NCBI GenBank assembly: GCA_963170125.1
Contig: CAUJFI010000165.1
Location: 1-44,531 of the forward strand
Direction: 5' to 3'
Length of the DNA stretch: 44,531 nucleotides
Source of the DNA: Deinococcota bacterium
GTDB lineage: Bacteria; Deinococcota; Deinococci; Deinococcales; Trueperaceae
Shown here: one piece after another, positions 19,802 through 28,704 of the stretch
How positions within the stretch are numbered: the first letter of the stretch is position 1
Layout of the letters: every line of letters starts with the position of its first letter
Notes under the pieces: generated by a model
Told to the model about the DNA's origin: nothing
Database searches by the model: none
Seen by the model: the letters and a program-made list of their open reading frames with translations, nothing else
Position numbers and translations under genes: made by a program

Positions 19802-21592
19802 GTGGCGGCGCACACGCGCGCCAAGCGTAATGCCAACAGTGCAGGCGCCGAGGGGCGCGACCAGAGCGCCCGTGGGTCGGCGGTCCGTTCGCTCCTCCTG
19901 GCCTGCTGCGCCCTCGCCGCCTGCTCGGCGGCGCTTGCCCAGCCCACCCGTTCCGCCACCGTCGACCTGCCGGTCGAGGCGGTGGTCGTGGGCGACAGGG
20001 GGCACGGCGTCACGGCCGCGGCCGGCAACCGGCTCGAGCGCTTCACGGTCGAGGTGCTCGCCGTGCAGTGGGACGCCGGGTCGGGCTTCCCGCTCGTGCT
20101 CGTGCGCGCCGGCGGTCCGGTCATCGAGGCGGCCGGCGGCGTCGCGGCCGGCATGAGCGGCAGCCCCGTGTACATCGCCCAGGAGGACGGCGACGCCCTC
20201 CTGGGCGCCATCAGCTACGTGTTCCCACGCGCCGATCACGACCTCGCGCTCGTAACGCCGATCTCCGTCATGCGCCGGACGAGCGGCGGCCCCCTCCCCC
20301 CGTTCGTCGAGGTGCCTGGCGTCGGGGTCGCGACGAGCGCCGCCACGCCCGTGCTCATGCCGGGCGTGAGCGTGCGCGCCGCCGCCCTCCTCGCTCCCCT
20401 GTTCAGGTCGCCTGACGTCGCCGCCTTCCCCGTGCCGGGCGGCGGCTCAGGCGGCGCGGCCGGCGGTCAGGCGGAGTACGCGCTCGAGCCCGGCGCCCCA
20501 CTCGCCGTCTCCCTGGCGTGGGGCGACGTCACCATGCAGGCCGTAGGCACGGTCACGGCCGTCGAGGGCAACTCCGTCATCGCGTTCGGCCACCCGTTCC
20601 TCGGGATCGGCTCCGTCTCCCTACCCATCACGCCGGCTTACGTGACCGCGATCGTCCCGTCCTCGGACGTGCCCTTCAAGCTGGCGAACGTCGGTACGCA
20701 GGTGCTCGGCGCCATAGAGCAGGACCGGCCCGGAGCCATCTCCGGGCGACTCGGGGTGGTCCCGCGCAGCCTGCAGGTCGACCTGAGCGTCGTTGGTGTC
20801 GGTCCGACGGCCTCTTACTCGTTCGCAGTCCCGGCCGACGACCGGCTTTACCCCACCTTGGTCGGCACCGGCGTGCTGGCGCTCCTCGACCGGCACCTCG
20901 CCGCCGCGACGGCGGGCTACGCCGAGGTCGCGTGGGAGATCGGTCTGAGGGGCGGCGAGCGCATCAACGTCATCGAGCAGACGAACGCGCCGGACGACAT
21001 CGCGTACCGCGCCGCGGTCCTGACGATGACGCCGCTCGCCATCCTGGCCGACAACGAGTTCCGCGAGAGCGGTGTCGACCACGTCTCCGTCGCGATCCGC
21101 CTCGAGGACAGGCAGCGCGTCGCCAGCCTCGAGGAGGCCATCGCCGAGGAGGACGTGGTGGCGGCCGGGGAGAACGTGCTGATCCACTTGCGGCTTCAGC
21201 CGTACCGGCAGAACGCCATCGTCCGCACCATCAGCGTGCCGGTCCCGGACGACGTCGAGGGCGAGCTCACGATCCTGATCCGGGGCGGCGACGTCCCGCG
21301 CGACACGGGCGACGCCCACGTCGACGAGCAGGAAATCGACAAGCCGCGGTCGTTCCCCGAGCTCCTCGACGCCCTGAGGCAGCAAGTGCAGGCGAGCGAG
21401 CTCGTCGTCGAGGCGATCACCGAGGCAGGCGAGGTCAGGCGACTCTTCCGCACCCCGTTCGCCTTCGTGATCGACGGCAACGAGGAGCTCACCGTCACGG
21501 TGACCCCGGCGCAACCGGACACGGAGCCGGAGCAGCCCGGCGCGGACGACGAGGGCTTCGGCGCCCCCGGCGGTGGCGGCGCCGATGGCTGA
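19802..21592 (+). CDS. Exported SpoIVB-like (peptidase S55) protein
   Basis: A 596-residue exported protein. After a basic N-terminus, a hydrophobic signal ends in [10 protein letters not shown]; it could be cut as a lipoprotein (LAAC) or after [11 protein letters not shown], with candidate nucleophile Ser121, and [10 protein letters not shown], with His264, are the S55 (SpoIVB-type serine peptidase) motifs. The Ser motif comes before the His motif, the reverse of sporulation SpoIVB. The C-terminal third is beta-rich and of unknown role. The GTG start follows mreB by 2 nt with GAGG upstream, and the last 8 nt overlap lpxD. No sporulation genes are near, so an envelope protease or scaffold is likelier. 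Confidence 0.75.
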   Translation: MAAHTRAKRNANSAGAEGRDQSARGSAVRSLLLACCALAACSAALAQPTRSATVDLPVEAVVVGDRGHGVTAAAGNRLERFTVEVLAVQWDAGSGFPLVLVRAGGPVIEAAGGVAAGMSGSPVYIAQEDGDALLGAISYVFPRADHDLALVTPISVMRRTSGGPLPPFVEVPGVGVATSAATPVLMPGVSVRAAALLAPLFRSPDVAAFPVPGGGSGGAAGGQAEYALEPGAPLAVSLAWGDVTMQAVGTVTAVEGNSVIAFGHPFLGIGSVSLPITPAYVTAIVPSSDVPFKLANVGTQVLGAIEQDRPGAISGRLGVVPRSLQVDLSVVGVGPTASYSFAVPADDRLYPTLVGTGVLALLDRHLAAATAGYAEVAWEIGLRGGERINVIEQTNAPDDIAYRAAVLTMTPLAILADNEFRESGVDHVSVAIRLEDRQRVASLEEAIAEEDVVAAGENVLIHLRLQPYRQNAIVRTISVPVPDDVEGELTILIRGGDVPRDTGDAHVDEQEIDKPRSFPELLDALRQQVQASELVVEAITEAGEVRRLFRTPFAFVIDGNEELTVTVTPAQPDTEPEQPGADDEGFGAPGGGGADG

Positions 21593-22646
21593 GACCGCCG
21601 GCCACACGTACGCGGAGCTGGTGGCCGAGCTCGCCGCGCTCGCGGGCGTGGCGACGGTCGGGGCTCCCCCGTCGGGCGATACGCGCGTCCGGCGCCTCGT
21701 CGACGCCTCCCTCACGCTGCGCCCTGAGGCCGGGTTGGCCGACGCAGCGTGTGTCATGAGCAAGGAGACGGCCGCGGCGGGGCCGCCAGCCAGCCGGCCG
21801 GCGCTCCTCGTCGTGTCGAGCGGCACCAGCTGGGCAGCCGACTACGGCGCGGGCCTGGTGGAGGTGCAGGACGCACGCCTCGCCCTCGCGGTCCTGAGCC
21901 GGCGCTTCGCACGCGAGTACCTGCCCGGCGTCGGCATCCACCCGCAGGCCAGCGTCGCTGCGAGCGCGAGGGTCGGGGAGGGCGTCCGGATAGCGGCAGG
22001 TTGCGTGGTAGGCGCGGGCGCCGAGCTCGGCGCCGGCTGCGTGATCGAGGCCGGAGCCGTGGTAGGTGATGGCGTCAAGCTCGGCACGGAGTGCAGGCTC
22101 TACCCGAACGTGACCTTGTACCCGGGCACCCTGCTCGGCCAGCGCGTCGTCGTCCATGCCGGGAGCGTCATCGGGGCGGACGGGTTCGGATACGCCGCCT
22201 CGCCGCAAGGTGCGCTCAAGGTGCACCACTTGGGAGGCGTAGTGCTGGGTGACGACGTCGAGATCGGCGCCAACTCGTGCCTGGACCGGGGCACCCTCCT
22301 CGACACGACGGTAGGAGCGCGCACCAAGATCGACAACCATTGCCAGATCGGGCACAACGTCGTCATCGGGTCGGACACGCTCATCGCGGGCATGGTGGGC
22401 ATAGGGGGGAGCACGAGGATCGGCTCTGGCGTGATCCTCGGGGGGTACGTGGCCGTCAGCGATCACGTCAGCGTCGGGGACGGTGCGCGCATAGCCGGCC
22501 GCAGCGGGGTCACGAAGGACGTACCGCCCGGAGCCACGTGGGCCGGCTTCCCCGCGCGCCCCCACCGCGAGTTCGTGCGCGAGCTCTACCTGCTCGGCAA
22601 GCTCGAGGAGCTGTGGCGCCTGGCGCGCACCGGCAAGGACGCCTGA
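21585..22646 (+). CDS. lpxD: UDP-3-O-acylglucosamine N-acyltransferase LpxD
   Basis: A 353-residue acyltransferase that adds the second acyl chain, on nitrogen, in lipid A synthesis (third step). It has an N-terminal uridine-binding domain (about 1-105), then a left-handed beta-helix of hexapeptide repeats and a C-terminal helix. [12 protein letters not shown] and the NHCQIGHNV loop with catalytic His257 separate it from LpxA. The ATG at 21585 overlaps the S55 stop by 8 nt. lpxC begins 6 nt after its stop. Confidence 0.95.
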   Translation: MAETAGHTYAELVAELAALAGVATVGAPPSGDTRVRRLVDASLTLRPEAGLADAACVMSKETAAAGPPASRPALLVVSSGTSWAADYGAGLVEVQDARLALAVLSRRFAREYLPGVGIHPQASVAASARVGEGVRIAAGCVVGAGAELGAGCVIEAGAVVGDGVKLGTECRLYPNVTLYPGTLLGQRVVVHAGSVIGADGFGYAASPQGALKVHHLGGVVLGDDVEIGANSCLDRGTLLDTTVGARTKIDNHCQIGHNVVIGSDTLIAGMVGIGGSTRIGSGVILGGYVAVSDHVSVGDGARIAGRSGVTKDVPPGATWAGFPARPHREFVRELYLLGKLEELWRLARTGKDA

Positions 22647-22652
22647 CCGACC

Positions 22653-23423
22653 GTGGCGACAGTGACGGGTCGCGCCATCCACTCGGGCCTGACGAGCAGC
22701 GTGACGCTGCACCGCGCGAGCGGCCCCTTACGCTTCCAGCGCGGTGGCACCGAGGTGCCCGCCGACTTGGTCCACCTCTCGGGCGCCGAGCGCGCCACCA
22801 GCCTCTCGGCGGACGGCGCGAGCGTGCACATGGTCGAGCACCTGCTCGCAGCCCTACGCGTGGCGGGCTACTTCGAGGGCGTCGTCATCGAGGCGACCTG
22901 CGACGAGCTGCCCATCCTCGACGGCTCGGCCGCCCCTTGGAGCGGGGCCATCGCGGAGCTCGGGCCGCCGCCGCCCGCCCCGGCGGCGCTCGTTCCGCAG
23001 CGCGAGGTCGCGGTCGCGCTCCGTGGGGGCCTGGCGCGAGCGACGCCCGGCGAGGAGTCGCTCGCGTACTCCGTCGCGTTCGACCACCCGGCCATCGGCG
23101 TGCAAGCTTGGGAGGGCGGACCGGGCGCCTACGGCGAGCTCCTGAACGCGCGCACGTTCGGCTTCGAGCGCGACTGGGAGGCTCTCAAGGCGCGCGGGCT
23201 GGCCCTGGGGGCGAGCGAGGCGCATGTTATCGTCTTCGCGATGGACGGCCCGACTCGTCCTCTGCGCCACCCATACGAACCCGTACGCCACAAGGCCCTC
23301 GACGCCGTCGGGGACCTGGCGCTCCTGGGCCGACCCGTGCGGGCGCGGCTCACCATCGAGCGCGGGTCGCACGCCCTCCATCATGAACTCGCGCGCGCCT
23401 TGGCCGCGGTGGCCGCGCCGTGA
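22653..23423 (+). CDS. lpxC: UDP-3-O-acyl-GlcNAc deacetylase LpxC
   Basis: A 256-residue zinc deacetylase, the committed step of lipid A synthesis. The active-site residues are present: Glu62 and His63 in HMVEHLLAAL, His213 and Asp217 in RHKALDAVGD, and His240 in GSHALHHE; ELPILDGSA and NARTFGF are also conserved. It is about 40 residues shorter than the usual enzyme, with reduced insert loops. It is not fused to FabZ as in some phyla. The start is GTG, and the stop overlaps the next gene (GTGA). Confidence 0.93.
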   Translation: MATVTGRAIHSGLTSSVTLHRASGPLRFQRGGTEVPADLVHLSGAERATSLSADGASVHMVEHLLAALRVAGYFEGVVIEATCDELPILDGSAAPWSGAIAELGPPPPAPAALVPQREVAVALRGGLARATPGEESLAYSVAFDHPAIGVQAWEGGPGAYGELLNARTFGFERDWEALKARGLALGASEAHVIVFAMDGPTRPLRHPYEPVRHKALDAVGDLALLGRPVRARLTIERGSHALHHELARALAAVAAP

Positions 23424-24415
23424 GCGCCCCCGACCGGCCCTCCGACGCGCCGCTGCGCGTGGCCGTCGTCGGCGCGGGCGTGATGGGGCGCTACCACGCC
23501 ACGAACTACGCGACCCTGCCCAAGGTCCGCGTCGCGGCCGTCGTCGAGGTCGACGAGGCCAGGCGGCACGAGGCCCAGCAGGCCTACGGCTGCGCCGGCT
23601 ACGCGACCCTCGCGGAGCTACTCGCCCACGAGGAGGTCGACGCGGCCAGCGTGGCCGTGCCGACGAGCCTCCACTACGCGGTCACGCGGGCCCTGCTCGA
23701 GGCCGGCGTACACGTCCTCGTCGAGAAGCCGGTCGCCACCGACGTGGCCCAGGCGCGCGCCCTCGCCCGCCTCTCCGCGGAACAGGGGCTCGTGCTCCAG
23801 GTCGGCCACATCACACGCTTCTACAGCGCGGTGCAGATGTTGGCGCGCGAGGTCAGGCGGCCGTACCTGATCGAGGCCCGCCGCCTCTCCCCTTCCCAGC
23901 GCGTGAAGGACGTAGGCGTGGTCCTCGACCTCATGATCCATGACATCGACATCGTGTTCGGGCTGATGGGAAACGGCAACGGCGTGGTCGAGGTGGTGGC
24001 CTCCGGGCTGCCGCTCAACGGCTCGCCCCTCGAGGACGTGGCCGTCGCCCAGATCAAGTTCGAGGACGGCTGCCTCGCCCGCTTCCTCGCCAGCCGTGTG
24101 TCACCCGACCCCGAACGCACCATGCTCATAGCCGAGCGCGACAAGACGGTGCGCGTCGACTTCGCCAAGGAACCGTACAGCGAGGTGCAGTTCTTCCGCA
24201 CCCCGGGCAGCGCCGCCCACGCGGGCCACGTGAAGCTCGACCGGCACTTGGTGCACGACGAGAACCCGCTGCGCAAGGAGCTGGAGCACTTCCTCGCACG
24301 CATCAGGGGCACGACCGACCCGATCGGCACCCTGGACGACGACCTGCGCTCGCTCGAGCTCGCCACTCGCATCCTCGCCGCGATGCGAGAAGACGAGAGC
24401 GTACCTGTACACTGA
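23420..24415 (+). CDS. Gfo/Idh/MocA-type NAD(P)-dependent oxidoreductase in the lpx operon
   Basis: A 331-residue dehydrogenase with an N-terminal Rossmann domain (VVGAGVMGRYH), the VEKPVA motif and a C-terminal sugar-binding domain (DLMIHDIDIV). Genes of this family often sit inside lpx clusters. One characterised case, GnnA, oxidises UDP-GlcNAc at C3 so that the transaminase GnnB can make the diamino sugar used in amide-linked lipid A. There is no gnnB in this window, so that role is only a possibility. The GTG start overlaps the lpxC stop. Confidence 0.85.
   Translation: MSAPDRPSDAPLRVAVVGAGVMGRYHATNYATLPKVRVAAVVEVDEARRHEAQQAYGCAGYATLAELLAHEEVDAASVAVPTSLHYAVTRALLEAGVHVLVEKPVATDVAQARALARLSAEQGLVLQVGHITRFYSAVQMLAREVRRPYLIEARRLSPSQRVKDVGVVLDLMIHDIDIVFGLMGNGNGVVEVVASGLPLNGSPLEDVAVAQIKFEDGCLARFLASRVSPDPERTMLIAERDKTVRVDFAKEPYSEVQFFRTPGSAAHAGHVKLDRHLVHDENPLRKELEHFLARIRGTTDPIGTLDDDLRSLELATRILAAMREDESVPVH
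24408..24413 (+). promoter_or_regulatory. Internal -10 element, leaderless type, for fabZ
   Basis: TACACT ends 7 nt before the fabZ ATG and lies inside the 3' end of the dehydrogenase gene. It would let fabZ-lpxA-lpxB and the following genes be made apart from lpxD-lpxC. Confidence 0.45.
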
Positions 24416-24420
24416 CGGAC

Positions 24421-24849
24421 ATGGCCGTAGACATCCGCGGCATCCTCCCGCACCGTTACCCGTTCCTCCTCGTGGACGCCTTCGTGAAGCAGGAGGGTGA
24501 CACCTTCGAGTGCCTCAAGAACGTCAGCCACAACGAGCCGTTCTTCGTCGGGCACTTCCCCCAGGAGCCCGTCATGCCGGGTGTGTTGATCCTCGAGGCG
24601 CTCGCGCAGGCAGCGGCCGTCGGGGTGGCGGTGCGTGAGGGCGCCGCCGCTGGCGGCGCGGGCGGCGTCGGGTACCTGACGGGCGTCGACGGCGCCAAGT
24701 TCAGGCGCAAGGTCGTGCCGGGCGACCAGCTCCGCCTCACGGGCACCATCGTCCTGTTCAGACGCGGGCTCTGCAAGGTCGAGGCGCGGGCGCTCGTCGG
24801 CGACGAGGTGGCGGCCGAAGCTAACCTGTCGTTCTTGTACGCACGTTGA
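24421..24849 (+). CDS. fabZ: 3-hydroxyacyl-ACP dehydratase FabZ
   Basis: A 142-residue hot-dog-fold enzyme that dehydrates 3-hydroxyacyl-ACP in fatty acid synthesis. Its substrate, 3-hydroxyacyl-ACP, is also the acyl donor of LpxA and LpxD, which explains its common place in lpx operons. HRYPFLLVD, FVGHFPQEPVMPG with catalytic His45, and LEALAQ with Glu59 are all present. It starts 5 nt after the dehydrogenase and its stop shares a base with the lpxA start (TGATG). Confidence 0.95.
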   Translation: MAVDIRGILPHRYPFLLVDAFVKQEGDTFECLKNVSHNEPFFVGHFPQEPVMPGVLILEALAQAAAVGVAVREGAAAGGAGGVGYLTGVDGAKFRRKVVPGDQLRLTGTIVLFRRGLCKVEARALVGDEVAAEANLSFLYAR

Positions 24850-25715
24850 TGGCCGAGCGCGAACGGTCGGAGGAGCAGAACGGCGGTCCCGCTGACCCGG
24901 ACGAACGCTCGGGCACCGCCGGGTTCGAGCGTTCCGCCGCCCCCGGCGTTAGCACGCGCGCGCCGGCCGCCGTCGACACGCGCGCGAGGCTCGGCCGGGG
25001 CGTCGAGATCGGCCCGTTCGTGACCGTCGAGGCGGACGTCGAGGTCGGCGAAGGCACGCGCCTGTTGCCAGGCACCGTGCTCCTCTCGGGCAGCCGCATC
25101 GGGAAGCGCTGCACCCTCGGGCCCTACGCGGTCGTGGGTGCGGAGCCCATGGACACCGGCTTCCGGGGCGAGCCGAGTCTGGCCGTCCTCGAGGACGACG
25201 TGACCTTGCGCGACTTCGCCACCGTCCACCGCGCCACGGGCGAGGGACGCGAGACCCGCGTAGGCCGTGGCACGCTCGTCATGAGCTACGCACATGTGTC
25301 TCACAACGGCAAGGTCGGGGAGCACTGTGTCATCACCACCGCGGTGCAGCTGGGTGGCCACGTGCAGGTCGGTCGCCACGCCGTGCTCGGCTCGGGGGCG
25401 CTCGTCCACCAGTTCGCCCGGGTGGGCGCCTACGCCATGTTCGGCGCGGGCAGCGGCACAAACCAGGACGTCCTGCCCTTCAGCATGGCGCGGGGTAACC
25501 CGGCGCGGCACTACCGGCTCAACGCGGTCGGCCTCAAGCGCAACGGCTTCGCCGGCGCACGCTACCGCGACCTGGAACGGGCTTTGCGCTTCCTGCGCCG
25601 TAAGGACCACGCGGCGCTCGTCGAGCTCGCCGCCACGAACGCCGACGCCCGCGAGCTCCTGGAGTTCATCGCCTCCAGCACGCGGGGCGTGCTGCGCTTC
25701 GTCACGGCCGGCTGA
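24849..25715 (+). CDS. lpxA: UDP-GlcNAc (or UDP-GlcNAc3N) acyltransferase LpxA
   Basis: A 288-residue hexapeptide-repeat acyltransferase for the first step of lipid A synthesis. The beta-helix begins near residue 41; YAHVSHN carries the catalytic His152, and HQFARVGAYAMFG and LNAVGLKRNGF are LpxA marks. About 40 hydrophilic, disorder-prone residues precede the helix; most LpxA proteins lack these. No better start codon is seen inside them. ATG overlaps the fabZ stop, and the gene's own stop overlaps the next start in the same way. Confidence 0.93.
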   Translation: MAERERSEEQNGGPADPDERSGTAGFERSAAPGVSTRAPAAVDTRARLGRGVEIGPFVTVEADVEVGEGTRLLPGTVLLSGSRIGKRCTLGPYAVVGAEPMDTGFRGEPSLAVLEDDVTLRDFATVHRATGEGRETRVGRGTLVMSYAHVSHNGKVGEHCVITTAVQLGGHVQVGRHAVLGSGALVHQFARVGAYAMFGAGSGTNQDVLPFSMARGNPARHYRLNAVGLKRNGFAGARYRDLERALRFLRRKDHAALVELAATNADARELLEFIASSTRGVLRFVTAG

Positions 25716-26950
25716 TGGTCCGGGAGGACTTCCAGCTCGTGCTCGTGAGCAACGGACCGGGCGAGCTTTACACCTGGGTGAGGCCGGTCATCGAGGAGGC
25801 CAGAAGGGCGCTCCCGAACGCCAGCGTGGCCATCTGCCTGGTGCCGTGCCAGTTCGCCGGCGGCAACGAGGCGAGCATCGCGGCCACGTTCGCACCCGAC
25901 GCGCTCACCACCCCGGCCCAGTACCTGCGGTCCGCCGCCCGCGGCGGCGTCCCTGACGAGCTCCGCCCGAGGGACCCGGCCGTGCCGGGAGCCGTCGTCG
26001 GCCTCGGCGGCGGCGCGGCGTACGCGGCCGGGCTCGGCAAGCGCCTCGGCTACCCGGCGTTCCGCTACAGCTTCGAGCCCAACTGGCATCCGGGTCTGGA
26101 GGCCCTCCTCGTGCCGGACGACGCGGTGCGCCAGCGGGCCGTGCGGCACGGCGCGCCGGCCGAGCGCGTGCGCGTGGTCGGTAACCTGGTCGCGGACGCC
26201 GTCGGCGACTCCGTGCCGGAGCCCGCGCCCGGTCGACCGCACGTGCTCCTGTTCGCCGGCAGCCGCGACGCGTTCGCCGTCCACGTCATCCCCCTCCTCA
26301 TCGCCACCGTAGACCGGCTGGCCGCGGCACTGCCCGGCGCGCGCTTCGTGTGGCCCGTCAGCCGCCTGCTCCAGGCGAGCACCCTGGCGGACGGCGTCGC
26401 CGGACGCCACGCCGCGACGCTCGGCGGCGTCGCCGGCACCCGTCAGCGGGGGGAGCGCGGCGACGTCATCGCGACGCCCGGCGGCGCGCTCCTGGAGCTC
26501 GTGCCCGAGGAGGACCGCTACCGGCACATGCGCGCCGCCGACCTCGCTGTCACGATCCCAGGCACCAACACGCTCGAGCTCGGCATCGCGGGCACTCCCG
26601 CCCTCGTCCTGCTGCCGCTGAACAGGCCGGAGCTCATCCCGCTCGAGGGGGCCGGGCACTGGCTCGGGCTCGTGCCGCTCGTCGGGAAGTACCTCAAGCG
26701 GCACGCCGTGCGGCTCTTCGTCACGCGCCTCAAGGTCCCCGTCTCGCTGCCCAACCGCGTGAGCGGCGAGGACCTCATGGTCGAGCTGAGCGGCCACGTC
26801 GACCCCGAGCGGGTGGCCGACGCCGCGCTCACCCTGCTCCGCGACGAGGCCGACCTGGCGCGCAGGCGGGACCGGCTGGCGGAGACGATGCCGCGGCGCG
26901 GCGCGGCCGCCGAGCTCCTGCGCGCCGTCACGCCGTGTCCGGCCGCATGA
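25715..26950 (+). CDS. Divergent LpxB-like glycosyltransferase (lipid A disaccharide synthase related)
   Basis: A 411-residue protein with a GT-B-like two-domain layout. It holds the place of lpxB in the operon and would join UDP-diacylglucosamine to lipid X. The motifs differ from textbook LpxB: the N-terminus reads SNGPGELYTWVRP rather than AGEASGD, and the C-terminal sugar-nucleotide site reads IPGTNTLELGIAGTP. The latter fits the LpxB pattern SGTATLE. It may belong to the 'LpxB-related' group, or act on another envelope sugar. ATG overlaps the lpxA stop (TGATG) and its own stop overlaps the ABC gene (ATGA). Confidence 0.75.
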   Translation: MVREDFQLVLVSNGPGELYTWVRPVIEEARRALPNASVAICLVPCQFAGGNEASIAATFAPDALTTPAQYLRSAARGGVPDELRPRDPAVPGAVVGLGGGAAYAAGLGKRLGYPAFRYSFEPNWHPGLEALLVPDDAVRQRAVRHGAPAERVRVVGNLVADAVGDSVPEPAPGRPHVLLFAGSRDAFAVHVIPLLIATVDRLAAALPGARFVWPVSRLLQASTLADGVAGRHAATLGGVAGTRQRGERGDVIATPGGALLELVPEEDRYRHMRAADLAVTIPGTNTLELGIAGTPALVLLPLNRPELIPLEGAGHWLGLVPLVGKYLKRHAVRLFVTRLKVPVSLPNRVSGEDLMVELSGHVDPERVADAALTLLRDEADLARRRDRLAETMPRRGAAAELLRAVTPCPAA

Positions 26951-28704
26951 CCGCCCGGACCGCCGCCCCCGACCAGACGGTCGACCTCCTCCGCCCCCGC
27001 TCCGCGGCAGCCTGGCTGGGCGCGGCTGCGGCGCTCGTCGGCGCGGCGTTGCGGGTGGCGATCGTGCCGCTCTTCGTAACACCGCTCTTCGATCAGGTGT
27101 TGCGCTCGCAGGACGTCGGCGCGCTGCCGCGCGTCCTGCTGACGGCGGGGGCCGTCGCGGTGGGCGGTAGCCTCGCCCTCTGGGCGCAAGACGCCCTGCT
27201 CGGGCGCGCAGCGGCCCACATAGGAGCGCGCTGGCGCGAGCGGCTGTACGCGCGCCTCCTCGCCGCGGAGCCTGGCACGCTCCCCGCGACGAGCGGGGCG
27301 CTCTCCGGCAGGATCGTCACCGACCTGCGCGAGGTCGAGACGTTCTACCGCTTCGGGCTTGGCGCGCTCATCGCGGAGTCGGCGACCCTCTGCCTCATCC
27401 TCGCGCTCCTGTTGCGGGCGGACCCCCGCGCTGCGCTAGCGCTGGTGGCGCTGGCGCTGCCGGCGGCCGGCGTCCTGCGCCTGCTGGGCCGCAAGCTCGA
27501 GCGGGCGAGCCGCAGCGCGCTCGAAGGCAGCGAGGCGGTCGGCCATCACCTCCAGGAGGGCCTCAAGCACCACGAACTCGTGCGCGCCTTCGGAGCCGCC
27601 GACGAGATGCTCCGGCGCTTCGGCGCCGCCAACCGCCAGGTGGAGGTCCAGAGCGCGCGTCGCAGCCTGATCGCCGGCCTGCAGGTGCCGGCCACGCAGG
27701 TGCTCGTCTTCACGGCCATCGGCGTGCTCGTCGTGATCCTCGTCGACGCGGTCGGGCGCGGCACGTTGACGGTGGGGGACGTGGTGGCGTTCCTTACGCT
27801 CGTCGCCCTCGCCGCGGCCCCCCTGCAGCTCCTGCCGCACAGTTACGCCATGTACCGCGAGGCGCGGGCAGCGGCCCGGAGGCTGCGGACGCTGGACGGG
27901 GGGGCACTCGAGGCGAGCGCTGGCGCCGCCGACGCCCGCGCCCAGGCGGCTCTGAGCTCCAGGGCCACGACCTTCGAGCTCCTAGACACCGCGGCCGACC
28001 CGGACCGCCACGAGGACGCCGCCCCGCCCCTGATAGTCCTCCGGGACGTCGCCTACGCCTACGTGCCCGGCGTGCCCGTGCTCGAGCGCGTGAACGTCGC
28101 GCTGCCGCGGCGCGGGCTCGTGGTCGTCACCGGCGCGAGCGGGAGCGGCAAGACCACCCTCCTGCGCCTCCTCTTGCGCTTCGCCGCCCCCAGCGCCGGC
28201 ACGATCGAGCTGCGGACCGACGGCCTTCGGGCGGGTGCCCCGACCGCGCGCTCCCTCGCCGACGTGCCGGAGGCGGAGTTGCGCGCTCGCCTCGCGTACG
28301 TGCCGCAGGGTCACGAGCTCCTCTCCGGTGCCCTGCGCGACGCCTTGAGCATGGGCCGCGCCGTCGGGGAGGCCGAGCTGTGGTGGGCGCTCGAGGGGGT
28401 CGGCATGGCCGCCACCGTGAGGGCGACGCCCGGCGGGCTGGACGCGCCGCTCGGCGAGGACGGCGGCGGCTTCTCAGGTGGCCAACGACAACGCCTGGCC
28501 ATCGCCAGGGCCCTGCTCGGCAAGCCGGACGCGGTGCTGCTCGACGAGCCGACCTCGAACCTCGACGACGGCAGCGAGGCGGAGATCGTGGCGCTGCTCG
28601 TGCGCCTGGCGTCCGACAGGCTCGTGCTGGCCGTCACCCATCGACCGGCGCTGGCGCGCGCCGCGGAGCGCCTCGTCGTCGCGTCTACGGGAGCCACCGC
28701 GTGA
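26947..28704 (+). CDS. MsbA-like ABC exporter (half-transporter)
   Basis: A 585-residue fused exporter: a six-helix type 1 membrane domain (about 20-320) and an ATPase domain. Walker A is GASGSGKTT with Lys402; the Q-loop is in AYVPQGHELL; the signature is FSGGQ (509-513) instead of LSGGQ; Walker B is AVLLDEPTSNLD; and His of the H-loop is in LAVTHRP. Directly after the lpx genes it is the best candidate for flipping lipid A across the inner membrane, though the sequence alone does not fix the substrate. The ATG at 26947 overlaps the previous stop (ATGA). The frame is open far upstream, but that is inside the glycosyltransferase. Confidence 0.9.
   Translation: MTARTAAPDQTVDLLRPRSAAAWLGAAAALVGAALRVAIVPLFVTPLFDQVLRSQDVGALPRVLLTAGAVAVGGSLALWAQDALLGRAAAHIGARWRERLYARLLAAEPGTLPATSGALSGRIVTDLREVETFYRFGLGALIAESATLCLILALLLRADPRAALALVALALPAAGVLRLLGRKLERASRSALEGSEAVGHHLQEGLKHHELVRAFGAADEMLRRFGAANRQVEVQSARRSLIAGLQVPATQVLVFTAIGVLVVILVDAVGRGTLTVGDVVAFLTLVALAAAPLQLLPHSYAMYREARAAARRLRTLDGGALEASAGAADARAQAALSSRATTFELLDTAADPDRHEDAAPPLIVLRDVAYAYVPGVPVLERVNVALPRRGLVVVTGASGSGKTTLLRLLLRFAAPSAGTIELRTDGLRAGAPTARSLADVPEAELRARLAYVPQGHELLSGALRDALSMGRAVGEAELWWALEGVGMAATVRATPGGLDAPLGEDGGGFSGGQRQRLAIARALLGKPDAVLLDEPTSNLDDGSEAEIVALLVRLASDRLVLAVTHRPALARAAERLVVASTGATA

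Noticed and set aside
19979..21759. A second long plus-strand frame over the S55 and lpxD genes.
   Set aside because: Its translation is an Arg/Gly-rich shadow without motifs, while the other frame has a signal peptide and S55 motifs.
26350..26946. A long N-terminal extension of the ABC exporter.
   Set aside because: It lies inside the LpxB-like gene in another frame, is Arg/Pro-rich, and the ATG at 26947 with ATGA overlap begins the normal protein.
28380..28700. An extension of the methyltransferase into the exporter gene.
   Set aside because: The frame there is a shadow of the ATPase domain; the GTG at 28701 overlaps the stop and begins the family N-terminus.
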